Shown here: positions 1 to 14,499 of the stretch, in pieces
Position numbering within the stretch: position 1 is the first letter of the stretch
How the letters are laid out: every line of letters starts with the position of its first letter
NCBI RefSeq assembly: GCF_029784165.1
Contig: NC_073696.1
Location: 241,722,892-241,786,891, forward strand
Direction: 5' to 3'
DNA: 64,000 nt
DNA from: Wyeomyia smithii
Taxonomy: Eukaryota > Arthropoda > Insecta > Diptera > Culicidae
The notes under the pieces: model-generated
What the model saw: only the letters and a program-made list of their open reading frames with translations
Told to the model about the DNA's origin: nothing
Database searches by the model: none
Program-made: the position numbers and the translations under genes

Positions 1-699
1 GTGGCATTGTGCAGCTCGATTCGAACGATTTCTGCTATTGTCGAGCACGTCACATATTGCCAGTTTTGCCATAAGCTCAAAAAAAAACTGTCATTGTCAT
101 TCGTCCTTCAGCTCATCTAACCCGCAAAGTCGAAAAAAATACGAAAAACGAAACATGACGCCCACCAGCGACCATTTACTTTTGTTCGAGCTACTCGAAA
201 CGAAATGCCCAATGTAACCCCCGTTTTCCCCGGGAGAAACAACGACGAGCGCATGGCAGGGCAATGAGTAGGTATAACAGAAAGGAATAGCGATGATTTG
301 TTTTTCGAAGCCAAGAAATAAAAAACTATAAAAGGACAGGCGGAATATTTAGAAAAGAACACCCTATCGAGCCCCAACCTCCCCTCTTGGCTACGCCACT
401 GCTATACACACACATCTTTAAAACGAGAGGTGTTCAGGTTTATGAATAATGAAAATAATACGGCATATTTGCCGGCTTCTGGGTATCACTCTGCGTATGC
501 AAATACTGATATTTGAGCGCTCTCTAAGTCGCCGTCTATTGATCAAAAATGGTGTTCGGGGCGTAATTCCTTTTGGGAATATTAATATTGATAAGAAGGT
601 TTGATTATTTTCTTTACTTTTTCGTAACTTTTCAAAAACGGAAGTCAACATCGTCGCATCTTACCAGTCAAGCAGTGTAGACGTTTTCTAAAGTGTCGA
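1..699. other. Unassigned sequence upstream of the first retrotransposon
   Basis: No gene could be supported here. The open frames on the - strand (117-377 and 418-651) have low-complexity, unconserved-looking translations. The last part probably holds the 5' UTR of the retrotransposon that follows, but its exact 5' end and target duplication were not found. Confidence 0.4.
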
Positions 700-767
700 G
701 TGCGATATAATAAAAATTGCCGGTCTTTTGGACTGTGCCCATACATATACCAACAAACACAAAAACA

Positions 768-1846
768 ATGGCAGCAACGCCATACCACTTAACCTCAAAC
801 GGACCACGTGCTAACACGTTTGTCGTGGATCTATCAAATGTGCCACAAAGAAAGATTACCATGGATTTGATAGTTAAATTCATCGATGAGAAGCTGGAAA
901 TTCCGTTCTCCAATATCATCGCCCTGCAACATAACACAGGAAAGACCATGGTGTTCATCGAGTGTCAGACAGAAGAACTTGCTATCAGAGCGGTCGACAA
1001 GAACAATGGCAAACATGAATTATTAATCGATAACCTAAAATATATTATCAATGTTCTTATGGAGGACGGTGCAACGACCATACGAGTACACGACATTTCA
1101 CCACAAACGTACAACGGAGAGATAAAAAACGCGTTGATGAAGTATGGAAAGGTTCTTTGGCTTAAGGAGGAAGTATGGTCGGAGCCCACCGTTTTGAAAG
1201 GGATCAAGAGCGGAGTTCGTTCAGTTCGCATAAAGATGCATACAGCTGTGCCATCATATATTAATGTGAATGGACAGGTCACTCTAGTAACCTATAAACA
1301 CCAACAGCAAACTTGCCGGCATTGCAGCAAGCCGGTTCACTGGGGACGTAAATGCGTCGAGGCTAGCTATATGGAACAACAACTACAAGGAGGAAACATC
1401 AGCGACCGATTGAAGGCTTCGGGGGTAGACTATGCAGGAGTATTAAAACAAAACCTCATAGAACATGAAAAACATGCGGGAAGTCAAAAGGTAGGTGTAA
1501 ATTTCACAAACCTAAACGAGTTCAAGGCCAAAATGTCTCTACTACACAGAACACAACACAATTGAACTCTAACACAGCTAGTATTCAAGCGTTACCAGAA
1601 AACACTTTTACACACACACAGGCAGGCTCGTCAAAATCGAACATGTTTACAAAAGTATTCAATATAATTCACAACAGGCAAACTTCGCGAAATAATAATG
1701 AAAATCAAGATGATATTCTGTGTCAGGAAACTTCTGATAACAATATGTATGAATGTTTAGAAACAGATGAGAACATGGCAACTTCTGATCCAGGATCGCC
1801 GCCAGTAAAACAAAAGCGCAGAAATCGTAAAAAAATAATAAAATAA
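768..1846 (+). pseudogene. ORF1 (gag-like RNA-binding protein) of the L1/Tx1-like element, frameshifted
   Basis: ORF1 proteins of this group bind the element RNA and form the retrotransposition particle. The likely start is ATG 768, which has an A-rich leader; earlier in-frame codons lack ATG. The first frame runs to a TGA at 1563-1565 and includes a CX2CX4HX4C zinc knuckle (C-RHC-SKPVH-WGRKC) near residue 183. The next frame (1562-1846) continues with a Ser/Asn-rich stretch and a basic tail ending KKIIK, which reads like the true C-terminus. A single frameshift near 1560 therefore splits ORF1. Its stop codon TAA (1844-1846) is followed directly by the ATG of ORF2, an arrangement compatible with termination-reinitiation. 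Confidence 0.7.
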
Positions 1847-4800
1847 ATGGATTTCTTGTCATACAATATTGGTTCAATCAATTTGAATGGTACTTCTAAC
1901 GAAAATAAAATCAATGCTTTAAGATCATTTATATATTTAATGGAGTTTGACATAGTCATGCTTCAAGAAGTTTGTGAAAATGTTGTTATCAATGGGTTTG
2001 ATTCATTTATGAATATTATGAATGGCAAATGGGGGACAGGTATATTGATAAAATCACACATAAAGACGTCGGGTATACAAAAGAGTATCGATTTACGTGT
2101 AGTAGCTTAAAGATAGACAACCATACTACAATTTGTAATATCTATGCTCCGTCGGGAACAGCACAAAAAGATGCTAGAGAACGTTTCTTTTCACACACGG
2201 TTCAGTATTATATAAATAATGGCAATGGAAGGTTGATAGTAGGTGGGGATTTCAACTCTGTTATCAGTCGCAAGGGTGCTAACCACTTTTCTAATTATAG
2301 TCAAGCGTTTAAAAATTTTGCACAATCACTAAATTTGTGTGACACGTGGGAAGTGAAACGAAGCAATGAAATTGATTACACGTTTGTGAGGAATGGATCT
2401 GGTGCTAGATTAGATAGGATATATGTTTCTGAAAGTATGAAAATGAACCTAGCAGACATAAAAACTTTTAATTGTTCCTTCACTGATCATAAGGCGGTGT
2501 TTTTTAAAAATTAGACTACCAAACCTTGGCCAACCATTTGGCAACGAGACATGGCGGATAAATGATGCGGTGTTTACACCCGATGTGTTAGCGGAATTTA
2601 GATTAAAATGGGTGTGGTGGGTGAGGCAGAAACGGTACTATCATTCGTGGATATCCTGGTGGGTTGGTTTTGTGAAACCTAAAATTATGTCATTCTTTAG
2701 ATGGAAGTACAGCATTATCAAAAAACGATATCATAACACAACTGAATTTTTTTATTCGGCATTAAATCATTTATATAAGAATCATATAAATAACCCTTCA
2801 TTATTACCGGAAATAAACAAAATAAAAGGAAAAATGCTTGCTTTGCAAAAATAAATGACAAATAATTTGTATAAACATTCAAAAACATATATCTCAGGTG
2901 AAGATGCTTCAGTGTTTCACATAGGCGAAAAAATTTTGAATGAAGAAAAAACACAAGTTAGGGCGTTGGAAATAAATGGGGAAATAAAGACCGACAGAGA
3001 AGAGATAAAAAATGAAATTGTGAAGTTTTATACACATTTGTATGATAAGCAAGATACTGTGCAAGATATATATTTCAATCCACGAAACATAATTGATACT
3101 GAACTTCAGCAGAACCGTGACTTATTGAATGATATTACACTTGATGAATTATGGCATGCAATAAAAACAAGTCAGTCAAAAAAATCCTCTGGCTGTGACG
3201 GGTTGACAAAAAATTTCTACGTAAAATGTTGGGATATAATTAAACAAGAAATAGTACAAGTAGCAAATGATGCGATACGTGGTAATTTACCAAAACAGTT
3301 TTTAGATGGGATAATTGTTTTAATGAAAAAAACAAGGTCAACGAAATCGTATTGATAACTATCGACCGATTACGTTGTTAAATTTCGATTATAAATTGGT
3401 GGCTAGGATAATGAAAAACCGGTTATCTACATTTTCACATCTATTAATATCAGATATTCAAAAATGCTCCAATGGAAATAAAAATATTTTTGAAGCTACG
3501 TGTACGACGAGAGATAAAATTGCTGAAACCAATTTGAAAAAGGTAACTTCCTTATTGCTGTCATCTGAACTTGAGAAGGCGTTTGATAGAACAAGTCATA
3601 GTTTTTTGCTAGAAATAATGTTAAAAATGGGGTTGAATACAAATTTCGTCAGATTTGTACAATCCTGCTATAATAATTCGTTCTCAAGAATCCTTATAAA
3701 TGGAAAGTTATCTTAGCCAATCAAAATTAAAAGGTCTGTCCGGCAAGGTAACCCTTTATCTATTTTATTGTTTGTATTTTATATTGACCCCCTGTTGCGA
3801 AAACTCAAAGAAATATGTAGCGGAGTAAATGAGATAATAAACAGTTATGCAGATGATATCAGTATGATAATTAATGACTTAAGCAAATTAAGCTTGATCA
3901 AAAATGTATTCGAAAGGTTTGAAAAGGTTGCAGGTGCAAAAGTTAACTATGAAAAAACAAAAGCGATCAGAATAGGCCGCAACAGAAATTTAGATATTCC
4001 CAACTGGTTATGCTTAGTAGACAATATAAAAATATTGGGAGTTTGGTTTCAAAATAGCAGTAAGTTAATGATTAAACATAATTGGAGTAACCTGATACAA
4101 AAATTGAGATTTATATTGTGGAATAATCAATTTAGATGCTTAAATTTGATCCAAAAAGTTATTTACTTGAATACTTTTGCCTCGTCACGAATATGGTATC
4201 TGGCCTCAACGATAGCAATAGATAAACAATTTATAGCAAAACTCAAAAATTTATATTCGAATTTCTTGTGGTACCGTTGTTCTTTGCGAATTGCTTTCGA
4301 TCAAATGTGTTTGCCACGTAAGCGAGGAGGGTTAGGCTTGATATCACCCGAATATAAGTGCAAGACGTTATTGATAAGAAGATATCTACGGCTAAAACAT
4401 GTTTTACCTTTTTTCCACCATTTTACAGATAACCTACAAAACCCGCCAAACCTTAGAGAAATTCCTATAAATGCTCAATTTTTGAAAATTATGTATCTAG
4501 AAATACCTTACTTGCCAACTCAGATTGTAGAAAACCCTTCGGCATCAACGTTGTATGACCATTATATCCAAAATTTAGAAAAACCATACGTAGAGCGAAA
4601 ATATCCACAATACGAATGGAATAAGGTTTGGAGAAATATTTTCTTAAAAGATTTGCCACCCGAACATACATGGTATCTTCTAATAAACGAGAAGTTGCCC
4701 TGCGCTGAAAAAAATTTCCGTTTCGGACGTTTGGAGACACCGTTCTGTGTTTTTTGTCCTCAAGAAATTGAGGATCTGAAACATAAATACTCGTCATGCA

Positions 4801-4952
4801 GTAAAGTCAGAAATTGTTGGTGGTTTTGGTTGGTGGTTGAGAGAAAACGAGCCATTAAAATATTTGCATTTCACCTTCACTACGTTCACAACACACCTAG
4901 AGACAATTTGGATTTGAACGAACTAATTTTCCTCCAAAGTTTAGGACTGTGA
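1847..4952 (+). pseudogene. ORF2 (endonuclease-reverse transcriptase) of the L1/Tx1-like element, multiply frameshifted
   Basis: ORF2 nicks target DNA and primes reverse transcription from the nick. The endonuclease part spans 1847-2514 and shows SYNIGSINLNG at the start, MLQEV (the catalytic Glu region), NIYAPSG, GGDFNSV, LDRIYVS and FTDHKAV. A frameshift near 2090 splits it. The RT part spans about 2855-4952: KSSGCDGL, then YRPITLLN, then SELEKAFDR (motif A, where Glu replaces the usual first Asp), then VRQGNPLS, then SYADDI (motif C, intact YADD). Frameshifts near 2510, 3355 and 3720 break it further. The C-terminus near 4740-4800 has CVFC plus a spaced His and Cys. Clearly dead. Confidence 0.8.
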
Positions 4953-4964
4953 AATTTACACGCA

Positions 4965-5965
<1,001 letters not shown>

Positions 5966-5969
5966 TGTT

Positions 5970-7440
5970 AAAGAAACAACGAACATTTTATTGAAAGAAA
6001 AATCACATGTCATCGTTTTGAATTTTGATTTAGATGCGACTTGAGCTTATGCATAAAAAGTCAAGGTTTTGCATGTATAATTTGTTTTTAAAAAAAAAAT
6101 CAAAGAAAGTATTTTAAGGTGTTTCTTCGTATGCAGAAAATCATCTTCAAAAACGCTTCGAACATACGTAGTTTTTCGAGTAATATGTCAACTTTTAGCA
6201 ATTTTTTTTTCTCAAATGTCTTTCCTGAACATTAACTAACATTTTATTGGAAAACAACACATATCATAGCTTTGAATTTTGATTTTAATATTTCATATAT
6301 ATTTCAAGTTTTAGTAATTAACCATTAATTATTTTTCCTCGAATGTCTTTCCTGAACATTAGCAAACATTTTAATGAAAAAAAGATCTCATGTCATCGCT
6401 TTGAATTTTGGTTTAGAGGTAAATTCAGCACAAAAAATCACAATTTTGCATGTTTTACGTAGTTTTGTGAATAATATCTCTAGTTTTAGTAATCAGATAC
6501 TAATTTTTTCTCGAATGTCTTTTCATAACATTACAAACATTTTAATGAATAAAGAATCGCATGTCATTGCTTTGAATTATGATTTAGCCGCAAATTCAGC
6601 TTAAAAAGTCATAATTTTGCTTTTTTTCTCGTAGTTTTGTGAATAATATCTCAAATTTTAGTAATCAGCTATTAATTATTCTTCCTCATATGTCTTTCCT
6701 AAACATTAACAAACATTTTAATATCATCATCACTTCGAATGTTGATTTAGAAGTAAAAAGTCACAATTTCGCATGTTTTACGAAGTTTTGTGAATAATAT
6801 CTCAAGTGTTAGTAATCAGATACTTATTATTTTTCCTCGAATGTCTTTCTGAACGTAAAAAACATTTTAATGAAAAAAGAATCACATGTCAGCGCTTTGA
6901 ATTTTGATTTAGAGGCAAATTCAGCTTGAAAAGTCATAATTTTGCATGTTTTACGTAGTTTTGTGAATAATATCTCAAGTTTTAGTAATTAGATACCTAT
7001 TATTTTTTCTCAAATGTCTTTCTTAAACATCAACGAACATTTTAATGAAAAAAGAATCACATGTCATCGCTTTGAATTTTGATTTGGAGACGAATTAAGT
7101 ATAAAAAGTTATAATTTTGCATGTTTTACGTAGTTTTGTGAATAATATCTCAAATTTTAGTGATCAGATACTAATTATTTTTCCTCAAATGTCTTTCCTG
7201 AACATTAACAAACATTTTAGTGAAAAAAGAATCATATGTCATCGCTTTGAATTATGATTTAGAGGCAAATTTAGCACAGAAAGTCATAATTTTGCATGTT
7301 TTACGTAGTTTCGTGAATAAAACCTCAAGTTTTAGTAATTAGATACCTATTATTTTTTCTCAAATGTCTTTCTTGAACATCAACGAACATTTTCATGTTC
7401 AAACCTACATGTCACCGCTTATTATTTTTGATTTAGAACG
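5970..7440. repeat. Tandem repeat array, about 174-bp monomers, about 9 copies
   Basis: The phrase CATGTCATCGCTTTGAATTT and its variants recur near 6007, 6262, 6388, 6562, 6722, 6886, 7061, 7235 and 7409. Most spacings are 162-175 bp; the first two are irregular at about 255 and 126. Each monomer also carries 'ttttacgtagttttgtgaataatatctcaa'-type sequence (split here for length) and an AAATGTCTTTC phrase. Copies differ by point changes and small indels, as in a satellite-like local array. No coding potential is shared between monomers. Confidence 0.85.
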
Positions 7441-7531
7441 ATTCAAAATGATGATGATTATTTTACACCTCAAAGACTGAGGGAATAATATCAATAATAT
7501 CAAGCGTTACGGAATTCCATTTTTATATAGT

Positions 7532-8310
<779 letters not shown>

Positions 8311-8386
8311 GAAAAAGATGTGTTTTCTGTGCGAAACGTGAATTTTAAACAATGTTTATCATTGTCCTTCGGTTTTTAAATAAAGA

Positions 8387-8466
8387 GTAAATGCTCGATA
8401 TGTGTTAAATGACAGTTCACCCATGTACGATATATGGGCCAACTGTCATTTGACATCTTTCGAGCA
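8387..8466. repeat. Short inverted repeat (hairpin)
   Basis: AAATGACAGTT and AACTGTCATTT form the main stem, with CCCAT/ATGGG inside and GCTCGA/TCGAGC-like pairing outside. It may be the centre of a small foldback element, but longer arms could not be traced. Confidence 0.6.
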
Positions 8467-8737
8467 GTTTTTTCTATAATTCATTGAAAAATCGAACGAA
8501 AACGATGAACTTCCTTTCAAAATCACGTTTTGCTAAAGAAAATACACCCTTTCAGCTGATACCTTACAATCAGTAAACCCTGTATAACTCTTAGGACCCA
8601 ATTTTCCTGTACAAGATGCGGCGAAAAAAATGCGAAAATTTATGGTGTTTTTTCAAGTAATATTGGAAGCATTTTTAGGAAATAATATCAACATTTTCGA
8701 ATTTAGTTATCTGTGTAAGGTCATATCCAACCCATAT

Positions 8738-8985
8738 TTAACATTTAATCTGAGTAAGGTCATATCCATATTTACTCGATGTGTCCTCCATTTTTAGCGA
8801 TGGCTTATATTTAGAACGTACCGCAACTTTTGCACAGACCGATTTGATCACGATTTGCGTACGTGCAAACCGAGGACATCCACTTCCCGTCTTTCGCTGT
8901 TTAGAGTCATCCTGTAGAGACTTTTTGATGCGACAAACTGTAACCAAATGACATCCCTTGACAGTCTCTTTCGGCATCTTTTGGG
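8738..8985 (-). pseudogene. Mariner-like (DD37E type) transposase fragment, N-terminal region
   Basis: The - strand translation contains LQDDSKQRKTGSGCPR, then FARTQIVIKSVCAKV, then SLKMED. This pattern (GRPR linker, an arginine/lysine helix, a degraded RSLRKMA-type phrase) is typical of the bipartite helix-turn-helix region of mariner/ITmD37E transposases. Only about 80 codons remain; there is no catalytic domain and no terminal repeats. A relic. Confidence 0.5.
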
Positions 8986-11900
8986 CGAACAGTAAACTCG
9001 CATTACTTATCTGGCGTACATTTTAGTTTAATGCAATAAACCGATTTCGATTCGAGCGATTTTTGTTCGTTTCGACCACATTTGACATTACCGATTTCGA
9101 TGCGAGCTCGAAGCGAGTAGATGGCGTATTTATTGAAGTTGATCTTCGAGCAAAACTGTTATTACGTAATGGTATGATCGAGCTGTTTTAAGCTCGAAAG
9201 TAATGAAAATCGGTCGATATGTTGGAGGCATTCGTTTGTACCTAGGTTTGTTGATTAAAACGGTCGATGGTTATTTTTATCAAACGGTGTAACGATCGAT
9301 AGAGCCATTGCCAACAGAAAATTGCTTCCGGATTCAAAGTACATGTAACTGCTAGCTTCAACGGAGCAGAAATTGTACGTGTGAAATTGTTGTATTCAAA
9401 ATATGTTTAAGTGCGAAGAATCGTTAAAAACATTTTTTTAACTTTTACAGATCAAAATTTTGTTTTACTGTCAAATCTTATTATAAACGTAAAAAAATAC
9501 AAATCGCTAGGGGCAAGACGCTATTGATATATGGTGAAATATTTTCAATATTCGATATTACAAAGCATTTATAGAACATTCACGAGCAATTCCGAAGGAG
9601 CTTAAGTATGATATTTTTGACAATTAAAACATTGAACGTTGCATCAAAAACATGGTAAAGCTGCACACAATTTTAATTTATGATTATTAATTCTGAAGAG
9701 CGGTTTAATTAAATCGTTCATTAATATTAAGAAAACCTTGTTGCCGTGCTAAATCGATTGGTATTTTATTTTAAGTGTATCCTTATCTCGAGCCTTCTTT
9801 ATGAATCGAAAACATTTCGCTATTGGCGAAATATGAACTTTCCGCGGATTGAGACATACATCAACGCTTGGTAGCAGAAATTGACAGGTTGCAAGTTTTC
9901 TCAGGTATTTACTTGACGAATCAATGATTCAATATTGAGTCGAATGCATATTTATATTGATTGCAACAATGTGTCATATAGTAAACATCGAATTTAAATC
10001 TAATTCACTCAGCAGTGATATGGATGGCTAACTTTTATGAGCCCTCACTCCATGGTATATTTTGATATCCAACAAAAGACTGTATGAATATGGTATGATT
10101 ATATGGATACTGATACATAGTTATAATTTTAATTATGTTGTGGTATTATCGTTGTGGTAGTATCATTCGTAATAAATAGTTTTTTTAATGATACCGGTAA
10201 TTTAGGTTAAGCTGAAATTCAGGCAGTTCTGACTAATTGAAAATAAACCATTGAAACACTGAAAATATTTGAAAAAAAAACAAAAGAGATAATTATAGAA
10301 ACAGAGCATTAACAATAAAAGTGAACGCCATGTCAACTCTTTTATCAGGTTGGGTAGCAAAACTATTTTTTAAATACTCAGTGCGTTGGTGGTCAGAATT
10401 TCAAATAAGAATTAAAACTTTAAGAAAAAAATGTCTGAAAGTCGAATGAATCAGCCTGACAATCGAAGAGATTTATATCATCCAAAAAAAACATTAATAT
10501 TTCAATATTTCCAAAAAGGGCATATACCTTCAGTGGTCTTGTAACGGACCACTGTTTAACAAATTAAATCTTACTTCAAACAGATAGGTGATTTGCAAGT
10601 TGATGACTGCTGCTCCTGTAATGTGATTGTGAAGCATTTTTCAAAAACGGAGCAATTTTTTTGATAAGAATCCAATACAATCATTATTAAAATTAAAAAA
10701 AAAATTAAACCTTGCCTAAAATCTTGCAGTTACTCATGTCGTTTTCGTTTTCGCGGTGTAGCTACACTCGGACTACACTTTTGACACCGTAAATGTTTTA
10801 TTTCACTTTCCGGACTACACTTTTTCTGTCCCGGACCACACCCGAAAAAAGCAGAGTGTACTGTAGAGAGTTACCAACATATTCACACGTATGTGTTAAA
10901 ACTGGTTTGTTTTGGTTCTCGTTCCAAGTGGTAAAATGTCAGGTAAATTTTTTTTCCAGCACAATTGCGAGATGGACATATGAAATGGAAACGAGACAAA
11001 ATGACGATGGCGATAATGACCAAAACAAAACAAATTGACAGTTATCACTATTATTCCGCATACCATTGCAACTACCCTGAAAGTGTTTTTTTTTTTTTCA
11101 AGCGGCAAAGTTTAATCCGGGACGATGTAGCTACACCTATAATTGATATTTTTTTCAAAGTATTCAAATGGTACATATTTGAATAAAACTATGGCGATTT
11201 CTTTTCAAAAATTTCGTGCTTAGGTTCAGGCTAAATTATTCGAAATTAAATTTTCGGTTTTATTTCAATTGCAGTTGCACTGTCACTGACTAACTTGATT
11301 TCATATTTTGAGGCTTTTTGTACTAAATATCTCTTAAAGATAGTATGTTAATAAAACTAACATTCACAGAGTGAATGAAAGAGAAATCACGTTTTTGAGC
11401 TCTTGTATCACTGCGTAATGGCGTGCCTTTTTATAAATAACAAACCCTTCACGGAATCTTGCGGAATCTTTATAAAAAAAAAAGCTCATTAATTCCAAGT
11501 ACGGGGCTCGATTTCTGAAGTCGTTCTACAGTGCCGGGTTATTTAAAAAAGAACGTAGCAGAAATCTCAAGAAATCTTAAGTTTAGGGTGTTAGCTCAGA
11601 AATTTTAAAACAATCCATATTAGGTGTCAAAAGTGGTTTTAGTAATTTTTAACCAGAATATATTTGTTGTCGTTGTTAAAATTACGATTATTCACAACTG
11701 GTTTCGTGAAAATGGTATAACTCAAGATTGACCTCGAGGAGATAGTTATTTCTTACGTGAAATTCTCCATGGATCACGATGGAATTAACAAATTTAGTAT
11801 GAAAATGGCTTCATTTGACGAAAAATTCAAATGTAATTTTAAATAAAAAAATAATCTATCTGGCAACACTTCCAGTAACAATTTTTATTGTTTCTGGATT

Positions 11901-12088
11901 CCTTTGTTTATTTTTATTGAAAATTATCTATCAGTATTTTTCGGACATCTTACGTCTATGAATTGTAAGAAAAAATTTTGTTTTGAAACAATGAGGAGGG
12001 TCCCACAAAGCAGGGGTATTCCAATCGACACCAAAATTGGAGTTTTTTCAATGTAAACCTAGATGAATAATTCCCAAAACTTTGAGCC
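8986..12088. other. AT-rich intergenic DNA without recognisable genes
   Basis: Nothing codes convincingly. The overlapping small frames at 10793-11186 lie in sequence with repeated ACTACACTTT phrases and a GTAGCTACA palindrome at both 10757 and 11126, hinting at an unrecognised repeat. No RNA gene was recognised. Confidence 0.4.
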
Positions 12089-12090
12089 TA

Positions 12091-12353
12091 CACAGTAAAA
12101 AATTCTGAATATTACACGTCACGTAAAATATTTTCTCATTCAAATTTCAGTTGCTTTTGACGTAAACCATGATTTTGTTTGAAAATTATGTGCAATATCA
12201 TTTAAATTTCTGTTGATTCTGACGTAAACCACGATTTTATTTGAAAATTATGTACAATATCATTTAAAGTTGCGTGGAATATTATGGAATTTTCCATCAT
12301 AAGCGATGGAGGCAATTCTTACATGCGATTCGACATAAAGTTTTCTTACTGTG
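12091..12353. mobile_element. TA-flanked MITE upstream of the odorant receptor
   Basis: It begins CACAGTAAAAAATTCT after TA (12089-12090) and ends TTTTCTTACTGTG before TA (12354-12355), so short terminal inverted repeats CACAGTAA are flanked by a TA duplication, as in Tc1/mariner-type MITEs. The interior has about two copies of a 66-bp unit (GACGTAAACCAYGATTTT, then GAAAATTATGTRCAATATCA). It lies about 500 bp upstream of the receptor start. Confidence 0.65.
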
Positions 12354-12856
12354 TAATCCATGAAGGTCGTGTCCAGATGGCGTGGACACTTGATATGGAA
12401 CGACCAAATAAAGGTACTTCTTTTGATGGTGTTTTGATCTGCTTTTCGAGCAGGATACACTTTAATGCGATTTTCTACAATAGCAAAGGCTGATTGTAAA
12501 TCGACTGTTATTTTGTTTAATCATACGCTGAAGATTACATGATTTGTCATATTTTCAAAGCCGCCTCTAGCTGAAAATTTGTGAAATTAAACCACAAAAA
12601 CTAAGCGTTGACATTCGTGCTGATATCCTATCGCCCGGTGTCTAATTTCGAGTAGCTTATGTGTGGAGTGAATTTACAACTTTTCTTCAAAACATTTCTG
12701 CAACGTTGCATTAGAAAGCTGAAATATTGCGACAATATCATTGTCTTGTTGTCGCAACTGAACGCCGTATTTATGAGAGTGATACCATCCGGTAAAATGG
12801 TGTTTTTTGAGGATTATGCAAGCAAAGGACTTTCGCCATTCATTACACGGTAAGCA

Positions 12857-14244
12857 ATGGCGCCGAAGAGTACGAAGATAAACAGTTTGAATTGTCCGAT
12901 AGTTTCGATCAACGTCCACATTTGGCACTTTTGGTCGTACATTTATAGACATGACTTCAGGCGCTATATAGGGATCGTACTTGGACTTCTGCTGAATGCG
13001 TTTATGTTCGCTGATCTTTTTATGTCAGGAGCCGATTTCGAGCAAATGATTGTTAATGCATTTTTTGCTGTGCTTGGGTTTGATGTGATAGTAAGTGTTC
13101 GATCGAAGGTGAGTAGTTTCGAAGCCGCTATGGTTTCAATGGAGATTTTTTCACAGCTGCGTCCAATAAGCGTAGTGTACACTCGTGATAAATTTGAACA
13201 ATTTTTGGAAAAAGTGTCATTCAAGTACAAGGAAATGGAGGTTTGTACGGCTGTGGGCTTGTGGGAGTAATACACCATTCATGCTGTTTTCACTCTTTTA
13301 GAAAATCGAAGACCATGTTGTGCTGGGAATAATTTCGAGACTCACGAAGCGAGCAAGAACGCTATCTATCGGCAATCTTGCAGTTTCATGCACCACCGCA
13401 GTATGTCTCATTATTTCTCCTCTGTTTAGCAGCAACCGTAGAATGTTATTCAGCATGTACATTCCCGGGGTGAATGTCTCAGCTTCGCCTCAGTATGAAA
13501 TTTTATATGCCTTGCAGGCATTCTGGATGTGTCCTGCCTGCGGCATGTACGTCCCATTCACTAATTTATTCATGTCGGCTACGATTTTCGGCGTGATTCA
13601 GATGAAAACATTACAGCATCAGTTGACAACACTCAAGGATACTGTGAAGAACAAGGATGGAAAAAATCTACACAACACTGTGAACAGGATCATCGAAACT
13701 CATTTGCGTATCAAAGACTATGTGTTTGAGTTAAACTCCTTGGTCACCTTCATATGCTTTTTTGAGTTTATGACATTTGGAGTTTTGCTTTGTTCCTTGC
13801 TATTTCTACTAAATACGGTTTCTTTCCCAAACAGGTTTCTTTAAAAGATATGATTTTTGAAAGTAGTATTATTTTTTAGACCGCCAATAAGAGTCAGGTT
13901 TTGGTAATTGTGCCATATTCTGTGACAATAGTGACGCAGGTATTCGCGTTCTACTGGCACGCAAACGAGGTTCGCGAGGAAAGCATTAAAATCGCTGAGG
14001 CTGCTTACAATGGACCTTGGATGGACAAGGAGGAATCGATCAAGAAAAAGCTTCTGCTCGTTAGCCTCAGTGCCCAACGTCCGCTGGAGGTAGGTAGCAA
14101 TATTTTGAATGGTTAATTACTGTCTTTATTTCTGATTTTCAGTTAACATTGGGCAATGTTTTTCCGATGACGTTGGAGATGTTTCAATCCCTGATGAATG
14201 CGTCCTACTCATATTGCACTTTGCTGAGACGTTTCAACAACTGA
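12857..14244 (+). CDS. Insect odorant receptor (7tm_6 family), complete five-exon gene
   Basis: A ligand-tuning odorant receptor, expected to sit in the dendrite membrane of olfactory neurons with the co-receptor Orco. Exons: 12857-13090, 13157-13240, 13302-13817, 13880-14089, 14143-14244. All introns are GT-AG and in phase 0, giving 381 aa, the usual family length. Seen: an N-terminal NVHIWHFWSY region; first membrane segment RYIGIVLGLLLNAFMFADL; DKFEQFLEKVSFKYKEME before the second intron; a loop with MLFSMYIPG and QYEILYALQAFWM; an intracellular HLRIKDYVFELNSLVTF helix; and a C-terminus FPMTLEMFQSLMNASYSY then CTLLRRFNN, the conserved end of the family. The 66-nt intron 1 is a multiple of three and open, so a naive ORF reads through it. 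The start is ATG 12857; an upstream frame at 12659 ends before it. The subfamily number cannot be assigned by eye. Confidence 0.88.
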
Positions 14245-14499
14245 AAGATTCAAGTTGCTGTGTTTTATTGACAAATTTTTGGAGGGTTGATCAAAATTTT
14301 GATTCTCATTAATTTTAAACAAGAGCACACTGAAGCCTGTACCATGGAAAGTAAGGCCGTCAGAAAAAAACGCACTGTTTTGTTGAGTCAGTTCCAAAAG
14401 TACTGGCTCATTGCACTTATAGAACCTATTAGAGGAATAAATATTGTTCTTGATGTTAAAAATGACCTAAAAAACCTAAATTAATCCACCTAGCGGTCA
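14245..14499. other. 3' flank of the odorant receptor
   Basis: No further exon seen. An AATAAA-like signal (GAATAAATATT near 14433) and AATAAATG near 14565 could serve for polyadenylation; neither is decisive. Confidence 0.35.

Larger units (their letters stand above)
700..4960 (+). mobile_element. Non-LTR retrotransposon, L1/Tx1-like, decayed
   Basis: A two-ORF non-LTR retrotransposon. ORF1 carries a zinc knuckle. ORF2 carries an AP-endonuclease, then a reverse transcriptase, then a C-terminal CCHC-like finger (FCVFC, then H and C), the order expected of the L1/Tx1 group. Frameshifts occur near 1560, 2090, 2510, 3355 and 3720, so it is not autonomous. No poly(A) tail is visible; the element runs into a (TA)n array just after its last stop. 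The 5' boundary is approximate. The clade call rests on ORF layout and motif style, not on alignment; another endonuclease-bearing clade is possible. Confidence 0.8.
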
